Shown here one piece after another: positions 27,405-36,683 of a DNA stretch of 64,000 nucleotides. Within the stretch, counting starts at the first letter, position 1. Every line of letters starts with the position of its first letter. The DNA is from Flavobacterium cupreum (lineage in GTDB: Bacteria > Bacteroidota > Bacteroidia > Flavobacteriales > Flavobacteriaceae): the NCBI RefSeq assembly GCF_003996965.1, contig NZ_QWDM01000001.1, positions 310,001-374,000 on the forward strand. The letters run 5' to 3'. The translations under genes were made by a program, and so were the position numbers. The notes beneath the pieces were generated by a model that was given only the letters and a program-made list of their open reading frames with translations, was not told where the DNA came from and did not search any database.

Positions 27405-27555
27405 AGGACGGTCCGCGACTGTGCAAAGCGAAAAATTAGTCACTGCCCATAGCTAGCGGAATAAAAGATTAGTACCGATTTTTTTATAACTAACGCCGGT
27501 AAAAATCTTTTAAATCCGTAGCAAAAAAGGCATGCTGCACTTTGCGGACTGTCCT
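27405..27555. repeat. MITE-like 151-bp element with imperfect terminal inverted repeats
   Basis: The left end AGGACGGTCCGC (27405-27416) and the right end GCGGACTGTCCT (27544-27555) are inverted repeats (11 of 12), and GTGCA-containing sequence extends the similarity inward. The interior is AT-rich and encodes nothing. The right end abuts the TAG stop of the large GH16 gene (27557). It could instead be a long-range terminator stem. Confidence 0.5.
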
Positions 27556-27556
27556 G

Positions 27557-30500
27557 CTATTTTTTAATCAGCTTCTTCGTCCAGCTCTTTTCATCCGAAC
27601 TGAAATTCAGGATGTAGATTCCTTTAGGAAGTCGGCTGATATCAATAATGCTTTGATCTGCGGTCGTATTTATTTTGTTTTTAATTACCAGATTACCGGC
27701 CAGATCATGAATCGTAACTTCTTTATTTTTCAGATTCCCAGTTACCGAAAGTTCAATATAATCACTTGCCGGATTAGGGTAAATGGCTAAATCTGTTGTC
27801 ACGGTTTCCTGAGCGATTTCTTTAGAAGCCGAAGCTTGTTTGGCAGCTGATGCCGTTCCGTAAGCTTCAATTTCAAATAAAGAATATCCGTAAGGGGCCA
27901 AAGCTTTGGCCGTACATAAAATTCGAAGGTATCTTCCTGTACCGCTTACCACCAGATCATCTGTTCCTCCGTCGCTGGCCGTTTGTGTGTTTATGGTTTC
28001 ATTTTCGGTAAAAACATTATCAGTGGAAAGCTGGACTTTGTATTGTGTTGCAAAAGCCGCTTCCCATTTCAACACCACACGGTTAAGGTTATAGCTGCTT
28101 TGTAAGTCCACATAAATCCATTCGCTGGCATTGGCAAAAGAACTGGCCCATCTTGATACGGTACCGTCTCCATCTGTTGCTTTGGAAGCCGAAAGTGTGG
28201 CATTTTCTTCTGTAGAAGCTACGGCGGTTTTCGCTAAAGCTAAATTGACATTGTTCGTCGGAGGCGTAATATTTCTCACAATCACGTCGCTAAAAACTCC
28301 CGTCGCCAATGTTCCGTTGGCATGAGACGTAACGGCCAATCCGGCATAAATGGTACTTGCCATTGCAATAGTTCTTGGCGTACCGATTTGTGTCCATGTC
28401 GTTCCGTTATCCGAAGAATAAGAGGTAAATACATTTCCGGATCTTACGATTCGAAGCCATTTTGGCGTAGTGCCTGCAGCTCCCTGACCAATGGTTGGCA
28501 CGGAAACGGCATCTCTTGATAAAAATTCTACTCCTGCCGCGGCCGTAATATTGCTCATGGCGTGTTTAGAAGTTGGCGTAAGCGTTTCACGGAACATCAC
28601 GCCCGCTTTTGCGTACGTATTGGTATTCGTAAGCGAATTTACTTTCGCAATAATTTCAGCATCACCCGTAATCGGCTGATTTACATATTGAAACTGATCG
28701 CTGGATTCCCAAATATCAGTTCCGGATCCTTTTACGGTAAACGTTCCACCGGAATAAGTAGCCTGTCCGGCCGGAGTAACAGCACCTAAATCGGTACTTA
28801 CCCACGGAGACGGCAAGGTGTTTGTCGGATTCTCTGTTGAAACTAAATTCAGACTTCTGATATTATCAAAATAGTAGGTGTTTCCGGAGCTTGTTCCCGG
28901 TTCAAACAAGAAAACAAAACGATTTACTTCGCTGTTTAAGGTGGAGGCATCCGGTGAACTTGCATAGGTAAAGGTTACGGTGTGCCAGGTATTGGTTTGT
29001 TTTACAACACCCTGATATACGCTGTGTCTTCCCACAGGAAAATTCGACGGAATCGAAGCACTGCTTTCGGCCTGCCACGAGATTACAGATCCAACCGGAG
29101 CTGAAGTGTACACATCCATGGCAAATTTTTTGGTTCCGCTTTTGAAATCTCCCACATTTGTGATCGTCGAATTGAACGAGAAGTTATCGTATAATTCTGT
29201 TGACTTTCTCACGTATTTCCCAACGTTTGAAGAAGTATTGATTCCGCTGGCACTCGGATTTGCAGCATTCGCCGTATACGTTCCGATAGCATCCCTGAAC
29301 GTGATATTATGAACGGTCTGATAATCTTCGTACACGACTCCCGGTGTAAAAGTATCCGGTAATTTAGTCGCACCAATTCTGATGTTATCGAAATAGTACG
29401 TATCGCTGGTGTAAGATCCGGAGTTGAATAACAATACCATTTGGTTGACAGCCAGATTTGAAGTTCCTTCGTCAGGGCTTGAATTATAGTAGAATGTCAG
29501 CGTTTCCCATTGGTTTTGTTTGGTCGTTATGGCCACATAATTACTGTTTCTTCCCGTTGGAAAGTTCGCCGGAAGCGAAGTGGCACTATTTTCTAAATTC
29601 AGACTCACCACGGTTCCCACCGGAGCCGAAGTATACACATCGATCATGATTTTATTGGTCTGATTTTTCAATAAACCGGCATCTTCAATCGAACTTTGCG
29701 TGTTAAAAAACAAGACGTCGTATTGTTCCGTTACGTTTCTCACGTATCGCGCTACATTCGCGGAAGCGTTCACTGAGTTCGAACCCGGATTCGCTACTAC
29801 GGAATACGTTCCTGTAGTGGTACCTTTTATAATTTTATTGATCCCGTCATAATTCTGCAGCACGTCTGTAGCAATAATCGGTTTTTCGGGAGCCGCTTTC
29901 GTCAGTAAATTATCAAAATAATACGTCGCACCCGAATTCGAGTTGGACTCAAAAAGGAATACAACATTATTGATGGACAACGCACTGGTATTCGGATCGA
30001 TTACTTTTTCGAATTCAAATTCTATGGTTTCCCATTTGTTTTGTACGGTTGTAGTCGCCTTGTAACCGCTATGTCTTCCGGAAGGATAATTGATTGCCGT
30101 TGTTACGAGGCTATTCTCCAATTGCATCGATATTTTCGTTCCCACCGGAGCCGATGTATAAATATCGAAAGAGAGTTTTTTTCTACCGTATACATAATCA
30201 TTCGCGTTTGAAATAGTTACGTTTTTAATGTTTAAAACATCGTATAATTCAGAGGCGTTACGAACATATCGTCCAACCAAAGCAGAGGTATTCACACCCG
30301 TAGCTGAAGGATTCGCAACAGCTTCTGTTAAAACACCTGTTTTTAGCGGATACAGCACATTTCTGTTGCTTTGAAAATCCTCGTGGACTTTCTCTACCGG
30401 CAACGGTACTTCTGTCGTAACGGCCAGTTTATAAGTAGTAGCCGTACAGCCGGAAACAGTAGCCACAGCCGAAACATCTCCACCTGTAGTTCCCCAGTTA

Positions 30501-31525
30501 ACGGTAATGGTATTGGTTCCCTGTCCTGAAGTAATGGTTGCTCCTGATGGAACAGTCCAATTGTAACTTGCACCCGCTATTGCCCCGAGCGTATAAGTTT
30601 TACCGGTTTCGTTGTGATATACTTTTGCATCCCCTATTACGCCATTTGCAAAACTTCCGTCGTAGACACGTACATAATCCACTTGCAATTTCGCCGGAAA
30701 ATCACCAGGAACTGGTTCCACTCCTGCTCCGTTTACACTGGTGTAAGGCGTTCCTAAACTCCCTACTGCAAGGTTCAGGATGATGTAAAACTGCTGGTCG
30801 TTAAAAGGCCATCCACCATTTACAGTCGTAGCGGGAGTTGCGGTATGAAATAAATTTCCGTCAATAAACCATTTGATACTGTTTGGTCCCCATTCTACGG
30901 CATACACGTGAAATTCTGTAGACAAATCGGTTGGAGATGTATAACTTCTTCCGGTATAATGGTACCCTCCTCCGTCGTAGTGAATGGTTCCATCGATGGA
31001 CTTTGGATTTCTGTGTTTGGCTTCCATAATGTCAATTTCACCTGTAAAGGGCCAATTCGACTGGCCTGCAGGCAACATCCAGAATGCCGGCCAGGCACCC
31101 ATTCCCGAAGATAACTTCATACGGGCTTCTACTCTTCCGTATTTTAGCGCATATTTTCCCTGAGTGGTCAGTTTTGCGGAGGCATACGGCTGTTGCGGGA
31201 AGGCTGCATTAGGCTCGTACTTCGCCTGAATGTTCAGGTAACTGTTGGATCCTTCTTTGACAATGGTTGCCTGATTCGGGTCGTAGCGCTGTGCTTCGGC
31301 GTTTCCGAAGCCGCAAAGTGAAGGACAGCCGTTTCCGGAAATACTCTGCCATTTGGCTGCATCAACTGTAGTACCGTTAAACTCATCTTGCCAGACCAGT
31401 GTATTACACTGTGCCTGTACTTTTAGAAAAGGGGACAATAAGATCATTGTCAGCATAAAAATCCTTTTCAGGTAATTGAAATTGTCTTTCGGTGGTCGGC
31501 CGAAAAAAGAGTCTTTTTGATTCAT
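27557..31525 (-). CDS. Secreted GH16 laminarinase with three tandem unassigned modules, DUF1349-like, F5/8C and T9SS domains
   Basis: Very large secreted enzyme, 1322 residues. The signal region is 1-39 (ends KVQAQ). GH16 catalytic domain about 40-290 with GEIDIMEAKH: Glu163, Asp165 and Glu168 are the usual nucleophile, helper and acid/base. A PKD/Ig-type module lies at about 298-375. Three tandem modules follow at about 379-545, 552-720 and 728-895; each has YVRN/YVRK, a DxYTSAPVG core, P-GRxSxY and a final TYYFDN. Then come a DUF1349-like domain (about 905-1085), an F5/8 type C (CBM32-like) domain (about 1090-1225) and a T9SS sorting domain ending KKLIKK. The enzyme should cut beta-1,3- or beta-1,3/1,4-glucan. 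It lies nearest the sensor-regulator at 31744. Confidence 0.9.
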   Translation of the reverse strand: MNQKDSFFGRPPKDNFNYLKRIFMLTMILLSPFLKVQAQCNTLVWQDEFNGTTVDAAKWQSISGNGCPSLCGFGNAEAQRYDPNQATIVKEGSNSYLNIQAKYEPNAAFPQQPYASAKLTTQGKYALKYGRVEARMKLSSGMGAWPAFWMLPAGQSNWPFTGEIDIMEAKHRNPKSIDGTIHYDGGGYHYTGRSYTSPTDLSTEFHVYAVEWGPNSIKWFIDGNLFHTATPATTVNGGWPFNDQQFYIILNLAVGSLGTPYTSVNGAGVEPVPGDFPAKLQVDYVRVYDGSFANGVIGDAKVYHNETGKTYTLGAIAGASYNWTVPSGATITSGQGTNTITVNWGTTGGDVSAVATVSGCTATTYKLAVTTEVPLPVEKVHEDFQSNRNVLYPLKTGVLTEAVANPSATGVNTSALVGRYVRNASELYDVLNIKNVTISNANDYVYGRKKLSFDIYTSAPVGTKISMQLENSLVTTAINYPSGRHSGYKATTTVQNKWETIEFEFEKVIDPNTSALSINNVVFLFESNSNSGATYYFDNLLTKAAPEKPIIATDVLQNYDGINKIIKGTTTGTYSVVANPGSNSVNASANVARYVRNVTEQYDVLFFNTQSSIEDAGLLKNQTNKIMIDVYTSAPVGTVVSLNLENSATSLPANFPTGRNSNYVAITTKQNQWETLTFYYNSSPDEGTSNLAVNQMVLLFNSGSYTSDTYYFDNIRIGATKLPDTFTPGVVYEDYQTVHNITFRDAIGTYTANAANPSASGINTSSNVGKYVRKSTELYDNFSFNSTITNVGDFKSGTKKFAMDVYTSAPVGSVISWQAESSASIPSNFPVGRHSVYQGVVKQTNTWHTVTFTYASSPDASTLNSEVNRFVFLFEPGTSSGNTYYFDNIRSLNLVSTENPTNTLPSPWVSTDLGAVTPAGQATYSGGTFTVKGSGTDIWESSDQFQYVNQPITGDAEIIAKVNSLTNTNTYAKAGVMFRETLTPTSKHAMSNITAAAGVEFLSRDAVSVPTIGQGAAGTTPKWLRIVRSGNVFTSYSSDNGTTWTQIGTPRTIAMASTIYAGLAVTSHANGTLATGVFSDVIVRNITPPTNNVNLALAKTAVASTEENATLSASKATDGDGTVSRWASSFANASEWIYVDLQSSYNLNRVVLKWEAAFATQYKVQLSTDNVFTENETINTQTASDGGTDDLVVSGTGRYLRILCTAKALAPYGYSLFEIEAYGTASAAKQASASKEIAQETVTTDLAIYPNPASDYIELSVTGNLKNKEVTIHDLAGNLVIKNKINTTADQSIIDISRLPKGIYILNFSSDEKSWTKKLIKK

Positions 31526-31654
31526 TTTTTTTTGTTTTTTGTTAGTAAAGCGTATTAACCATCAAATAATCAATTTGTAAAAAACGGACTGTTATTTTTG
31601 GTAATAATGGACAATATTAACAAATAAACCACGTAGAAAGCCATTTTAGGGATA

Positions 31655-31706
31655 CGGTTTGACTACGGTACTGGCAAAAAAAATGTAGTAAATAGCCGTC
31701 AAACCG
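31655..31706. promoter_or_regulatory. Inverted repeat upstream of the GH16 laminarinase
   Basis: CGGTTTGAC (31655-31663) and GTCAAACCG (31698-31706) form a perfect 9-bp inverted repeat with a 34-base loop, in the 218-base gap between the regulator stop and the GH16 start. No T-tract follows on either strand, so it may be an operator, for example for the LuxR-type regulator. No consensus promoter was found here. Confidence 0.45.
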
Positions 31707-31743
31707 CGTAAATACACCTAGGATTATACTGAATAATAAAAAA

Positions 31744-34653
31744 TTAAAAATTAAGGATAAACTCCGTAATATTTGCGTCTGAAGGAAGCTGTAATTTTTT
31801 TCGAATACGGTATCGGGTATCTTCAACACCTCGGACAGAAATTCCCAAAAGCGGTGCAATTTCTTTTGTATTGAAATTCATGCGCAGATACGCACACAAT
31901 CGCATATCGCGTGGTGTTAATTCGGGGAAACTCGTTTTGAGGCGCTGCATGAAATTATCATGAAGCTGATTGAAGATTTCCTCAAACTCATTCCAGTGCT
32001 GATCCCCTTGCAGCTCGTGATCGATAATACGGTTTATTTTGGTCAGTACATTAAAATTCACCGCCGAATCTTTCTCTTTTTTTATTTCCGTAATAAGTTC
32101 TTTTATAGACAGCAGAATTTCGTTTAAATGAATCAGATTCACCGTATTCGAAGCTACTTTGGCATTTTTAAGATTAATCGTTGCTTCCAGGTTTTCTTTT
32201 TCCAGCAACAGCTTCTGTTCATTAAATTCTGCCCGTGTAAACAATAATTCTTTTTCCTGATTGATAATCAGCTGGGCACGATTGCGCTCTGCCACATTTT
32301 TTTGGTAGGTAATGATTGTATAAATCAAAATCCCAAAAAGTAACAAATACATTATATACGCCCAGCTCGTTCTGTACCAGGGCGGTAAAATTTCAAACCT
32401 GAAAACGGCTTCCTCACTCACCACATCATAAATGTTTTTTGCCCTTACGTGAAAAACATATTCATTCTCGGGAAGATTGGTATATTCTTTTTCGGTCTGA
32501 AGGTTCCAATCCGACCATTTGGGCTCAAAGCCTTCCAGCCAGTATTCGTATTTGGTTGCATCTGCCTCATCATAACACAATGCCGCAAACGAAAAATGTA
32601 AGGAGTTATTGGAATAAGACAAAACCGGACAAAGTGTATTATCGTTAGCTTCCGTATTCGCAGGGAGCACATCGTACCGGCTGGAATACAAGAGACTGTC
32701 TTTTGGAAAAATACATTTTACCTCCGAAATAATCGATTTGTATTTGGTTTGGTACGCCTTCCTTTTGGTACTGTTGTAATGAATTAAACCGTCCTGTGTT
32801 CCAAAAAACACGTCACCGTTGGCTGTGGTCTGAATGTTTTCGAAACCCGGAATATATAAGTATCTTAATTTTCGAAAAGGCAATTCTTCCAGATGAAGAT
32901 TTCCCTGCTTCTTCTGATTTATTTTTCCGGTATTTTCACCCGAAACATACCAGATGTTATTTTCACTGTCGGCTTTCAGCAGGCGAATATGACTTTCCAT
33001 TCCGAGATATTTCCGGAAAACAGGATCCGGAACCATTTTCTTTGAAGCTGCATCTTGTTTGTAAACGCCTTTTGTGGTTCCAAAAAGAACCTGCTTATTG
33101 ATTTTGAACGTATTTAAAAACAAACTCGACGGAAAACCATCTGCCTGATTGTAGAAGACAAGGTTTGAAACGGCCTCAAAGGTTTTATTGAATCTCAGTT
33201 TATAGATGCCTTTATAACCATGGGCAATCCAGATATTTCCGGTGGCATCCGTGACAATAATCCTGCTGCTTTCCTCAAATCCTTTTATTTTATGCTGATA
33301 TAGCCAGACATTATTTATTTTCTTCAACAGATATAATCCGGTATAACCGCCCACCAGTAATAAATCCGGATGATTGGGAATAATCACGCCCTGCCAGGCC
33401 CCGTCTATTTTCGCCAGTAATTTTGCGGATGCGCCATTAATTTCGAAGATTCCGTTTTTCTCAAAAGCCAGCAGCGAATTTCCAAAAACACCAATATTCC
33501 ATACATTTTCCGACATTCCGGCTATGTGCTGAAAATGTGCGTTTTCTCTTTTCCCTGTTTTATAGGCCTGCCAGTCCAGCCAGAATAAACCATTATCGGT
33601 GGCGATATACAATTTGTCCTGATAAATCTGACTGGAGTATATTTTAGTTTCAGAATTAGACGTATCCAGTATTCTCGACAAAGGCGAAGAAATCTGAATC
33701 AGCGAAATACCTTCCTTGAGTGTTACCCACAAATTGCCTTCTTTATCGGTTTTCAGGTTCGTTACATATTCATTTTGCAAACCCATTTGTTTGTTAATAT
33801 GCTGAATCAATTGTCCCTCACTATCCAGGACTACCAACCCCGTCTGACGTGTACCGATTCCCAGATACCCGTCAGAAAGCAAAACAGCGGTTGAAATCTG
33901 ATTTTGCTTCAGTAAATAATCGGCTCCCGTTACAAAAGGTTTCAGCAGATTGTCCTTATACGTGAAGAGTCCGTTTTTTTGGGTTAGCAGCAGCAAGCCT
34001 TTTTTGGTTTCAAAGATTTTCCGAATCTTCATTCCGACAAACTGTTCACTATTCGGAATTGGAACTAAAGCATCCTTTTCCAGTTTCAGCAAACCTTTTG
34101 CATTGTCTGAAACATAGATATCTTTGTTGACTTCGAAAAACTCATCAAAATTAACTTCAGACTTCAGTACTTTGATTTTGTTATTCTTATAAATGAATAT
34201 GCCTTCGATAGCGAAAAAAATCACTTCATCTTTACGAATAACGGTATGCAGCACATCCCCGAAATTTCTGGACGAAGCGGGAAGCAAATTCACCAGGGAA
34301 GTGTATTTGTATTGCCCGTTGGATAACTGAACCACATAGCCAAAATCACCCTGGGCTCCGACATACATTTTATCTTTTTTATCGATCGCAAGCGAACGGA
34401 CCATACTTTTGTTGTCCGGCTGGGTTACTATGCTCCATCGCACGCCATCAAACTGCATGATCCCAAAATGGTTGGCAAAAAACATCATTCCCTTAGAGTC
34501 CTGCAAAACATCCCAATTTTCTGAAGCAGCCTTATAACTTTTCGGATTGTAATTGGTGATGAAAGGAACCCCGATTTTTTTAATTTGGGCGGTAACGATA
34601 CAGGGCAAAAAGAATAGTAATAAAACTAAAAGTCTACGTATATTTTTCGTCAT
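31744..34653 (-). CDS. One-component transmembrane regulator: beta-propeller sensor, Y_Y_Y domain and LuxR-type HTH
   Basis: Protein of 969 residues resembling hybrid two-component regulators of polysaccharide loci but with no kinase or receiver domain. A signal peptide covers 1-22 (ends IVTAQ). A periplasmic propeller of Reg_prop-type blades (for example GNLWVTLKEGISLIQ, GNIWIAHGYKGIYKL) extends to about residue 690, followed by a Y_Y_Y domain (KYEYWLEGFEPKWSDW) and a membrane helix (about 765-785, WAYIMYLLLFGILIY). A long coiled coil leads to a C-terminal LuxR/GerE-like HTH at about 905-965 (LTPRDMRLCAYLRMNFNTKE). It probably senses an oligosaccharide and activates the adjacent minus-strand enzyme block directly from the membrane. 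Confidence 0.85.
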   Translation of the reverse strand: MTKNIRRLLVLLLFFLPCIVTAQIKKIGVPFITNYNPKSYKAASENWDVLQDSKGMMFFANHFGIMQFDGVRWSIVTQPDNKSMVRSLAIDKKDKMYVGAQGDFGYVVQLSNGQYKYTSLVNLLPASSRNFGDVLHTVIRKDEVIFFAIEGIFIYKNNKIKVLKSEVNFDEFFEVNKDIYVSDNAKGLLKLEKDALVPIPNSEQFVGMKIRKIFETKKGLLLLTQKNGLFTYKDNLLKPFVTGADYLLKQNQISTAVLLSDGYLGIGTRQTGLVVLDSEGQLIQHINKQMGLQNEYVTNLKTDKEGNLWVTLKEGISLIQISSPLSRILDTSNSETKIYSSQIYQDKLYIATDNGLFWLDWQAYKTGKRENAHFQHIAGMSENVWNIGVFGNSLLAFEKNGIFEINGASAKLLAKIDGAWQGVIIPNHPDLLLVGGYTGLYLLKKINNVWLYQHKIKGFEESSRIIVTDATGNIWIAHGYKGIYKLRFNKTFEAVSNLVFYNQADGFPSSLFLNTFKINKQVLFGTTKGVYKQDAASKKMVPDPVFRKYLGMESHIRLLKADSENNIWYVSGENTGKINQKKQGNLHLEELPFRKLRYLYIPGFENIQTTANGDVFFGTQDGLIHYNSTKRKAYQTKYKSIISEVKCIFPKDSLLYSSRYDVLPANTEANDNTLCPVLSYSNNSLHFSFAALCYDEADATKYEYWLEGFEPKWSDWNLQTEKEYTNLPENEYVFHVRAKNIYDVVSEEAVFRFEILPPWYRTSWAYIMYLLLFGILIYTIITYQKNVAERNRAQLIINQEKELLFTRAEFNEQKLLLEKENLEATINLKNAKVASNTVNLIHLNEILLSIKELITEIKKEKDSAVNFNVLTKINRIIDHELQGDQHWNEFEEIFNQLHDNFMQRLKTSFPELTPRDMRLCAYLRMNFNTKEIAPLLGISVRGVEDTRYRIRKKLQLPSDANITEFILNF

Positions 34654-35274
34654 TTTATTTTGGTGTGTAGGTTATTTTCGTGGCTTGTAAAAACCACCAT
34701 CGTAAAAACAATCCTTTGGGAGAAGTCGCTTTTACATAAAACAAATCGTTTATTTATTAACAGTAATATTGATAATATATTATTTTACGTCACAAAAAAA
34801 ACGAATATCTAAATTCAAATATATAAAAATTTATTTTATTGTAACAAATTACATTCATATATCAATTGGATAATGAGAGAATTAGGGGAATTTGATAATT
34901 AGAAAATGTGATGATTAGATAATTTTAGGAATGTGGGGTGTGAAATGTGGGACGTGATATCTAAGGTTTGAAATGGACTAGCTGACCTAAACCTTTCCAC
35001 AGCCAAATTATTCTAAAGAAATCACAATGTATTATAATCAATTGTGTGATTTACTTCGTCTATTCGCTATCGCTCGGATCTCCTTGGGTCGAAATGACAA
35101 AGATACCGCACAAACTGAAAACTGAAAACCTAAAATTTCCAATAGAAACGCGTTTCGACTCCGCTCAACGTGACATCTGTACCGTAGCCCCCTGAAAACT
35201 AAGACTGTAAACTGAGACTGTAAACCTGAAACTTGAAACCTGAAACCTGAAGCCTGAAACTTGAAACTTAAAAT
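34654..35274. repeat. 621-base intergenic region of low-complexity and palindromic repeats
   Basis: No gene seen. 34654-34860 is very AT-rich upstream sequence of the regulator, without a clear consensus promoter. 34860-34960 holds reiterated GATAATTAGA and GTGGGGTGTGAAATGTGGG words. 35030-35100 has a half-copy of the GTCAT palindrome family (TGTGATTTAC...GTCGAAATGACA). 35145-35156 is a perfect 12-bp palindrome GAAACGCGTTTC. 35190-35280 is an array of CCTGAAACTTGAAA words reaching into the end of the HAD gene. Confidence 0.65.
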
Positions 35275-35913
35275 CTAAACTCCAACCATCTCCGCTAACT
35301 CCTCATAATTCCTAAAAAGTACAGCACCCTCTGTTTCTAAGTCGGTATCGTTATAGCCATTTGCAAAACCGTACACTTTAAAACCGCCTGCTTTTCCTGC
35401 CATTACCCCAGCTTTGCTGTCTTCGACGACGATACAGTCTTGTACTTCAAAACCCATTTCTTTGGCGGCGTGCAGAAATATTCCCGGATCCGGTTTCCAG
35501 CTTTTAATGTCGTAGGAACTGAATATTTTATTTTCGAATTTATCCAGTAATCCAGCCACTTCAAGATTCAGTCGGATTTTATCAACCGGACCGCTGGAAG
35601 CCACACAATACGGAATTTTTAAACTATTCAGAAATGAGACAATACCTTCCATAGGTTTTACCTGCGTCCTGAAGGCTTCAAAGCTTCTCTGGCGGTATTC
35701 ATTTTCAAAACTTTCCGGTAGTTTTTTGGCAATGGCATCTTCAATATGTAAAAAGCATTCTTTTAAATTTCGCCCGTTAAAATCGCGATAGGCGTCTTCC
35801 AATTTCATTTCGAAACCATGTTCCGCTGCCATTTCCAGCAAAATTCCGTTACCAATTTTTTCTGTATCTACCAGAACACCGTCACAATCGAAAATTATAC
35901 ATTTAACATTCAT
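35275..35913 (-). CDS. HAD-superfamily phosphatase/phosphomutase, beta-phosphoglucomutase-like
   Basis: Cytosolic hydrolase of 212 residues from ATG 35913; an in-frame ATG at 35928 would add five residues. Motif I is FDCDGVLVD with nucleophile Asp9 and Asp11, followed by a helical cap, motif II SSG (VASSGPVD), motif III Lys in KSWKPDPG and motif IV VVEDSKAGVMAG. The cap type and the spacing place it with subfamily IA enzymes such as beta-phosphoglucomutase and sugar-phosphate phosphatases. The substrate is not predictable. It lies downstream of the Nudix gene on the same strand, about 90 bases apart. Confidence 0.9.
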   Translation of the reverse strand: MNVKCIIFDCDGVLVDTEKIGNGILLEMAAEHGFEMKLEDAYRDFNGRNLKECFLHIEDAIAKKLPESFENEYRQRSFEAFRTQVKPMEGIVSFLNSLKIPYCVASSGPVDKIRLNLEVAGLLDKFENKIFSSYDIKSWKPDPGIFLHAAKEMGFEVQDCIVVEDSKAGVMAGKAGGFKVYGFANGYNDTDLETEGAVLFRNYEELAEMVGV

Positions 35914-36004
35914 ACTTTTTATTTGCATTGTTAATTAATAGGATTGCTTTCACCAGAAAACAAGAATGTAATTTACAAAAAATATGCTCTGCTTCAGGTA
36001 TATT

Positions 36005-36481
36005 TTAAAGGGAGGAAGAAATTTTTGAAACGATCTGTATGATAAAATCAGCCTGTGCGGGATTTATCTTCTTCAATGCTTCGTCGGTTTGAAACCATTC
36101 TGCCCTGTCAATTTCGGGGAAGTTTTTAATACTTCCTGATTTGGGAGGCCATTCCATTTCAAAATCATTGCTTTTGACCAAAGTTACATCAATGTCAAAT
36201 TCTAAAGCCCAGGCAAAAACCGTTTTGCCTGATTTGAGTTTTACCGGTTCAAGAACAATAAAATTATCTTCTGATTCACTTTCAAGTTCAAAACCGGTTT
36301 CTTCCTTAAACTCACGTTTCGCCGCAAGTAAAGGTTCTTCATCGGCTGTGAATTCTCCTTTTGGAATGGACCAGCTTTCCAGATCCTTATTTTGCCAAAA
36401 GGGACCTCCCGGATGAACCAGTAAAAAATAAATGGTTTTATCTATGAATTTGTAGAGTAATATGCCGGCGCTTTGTTTCAT
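36005..36481 (-). CDS. Nudix hydrolase
   Basis: Hydrolase of nucleoside diphosphate derivatives, 158 residues. The Nudix box is complete, G-x5-E-x7-REU-x-EE-x-GU, as GEFTADEEPLLAAKREF followed by KEETGF at about residues 42-64. The N-terminal strand SAGILLYKF and the GGPFWQNKD loop are typical of a NUDIX group near diadenosine-polyphosphate or ADP-ribose hydrolases. The exact substrate is unknown. It may be co-transcribed with the HAD phosphatase. Confidence 0.92.
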   Translation of the reverse strand: MKQSAGILLYKFIDKTIYFLLVHPGGPFWQNKDLESWSIPKGEFTADEEPLLAAKREFKEETGFELESESEDNFIVLEPVKLKSGKTVFAWALEFDIDVTLVKSNDFEMEWPPKSGSIKNFPEIDRAEWFQTDEALKKINPAQADFIIQIVSKISSSL

Positions 36482-36683
36482 GGAAATTATATTGAATATT
36501 TAGTTACATAAAGATAAATACTTTACCTTACGTAAATTACAATTATAAACTTTTTAATCCTAATACTTTTATTTCGGGTTTTCTGTACATTTTTACCCCA
36601 ATTTTGTATTCCTTTCTAATAATTGATTTGTAAATTTATAATACGTAACATTTTCATTTAAATAAATTAAAACAAATACTATC

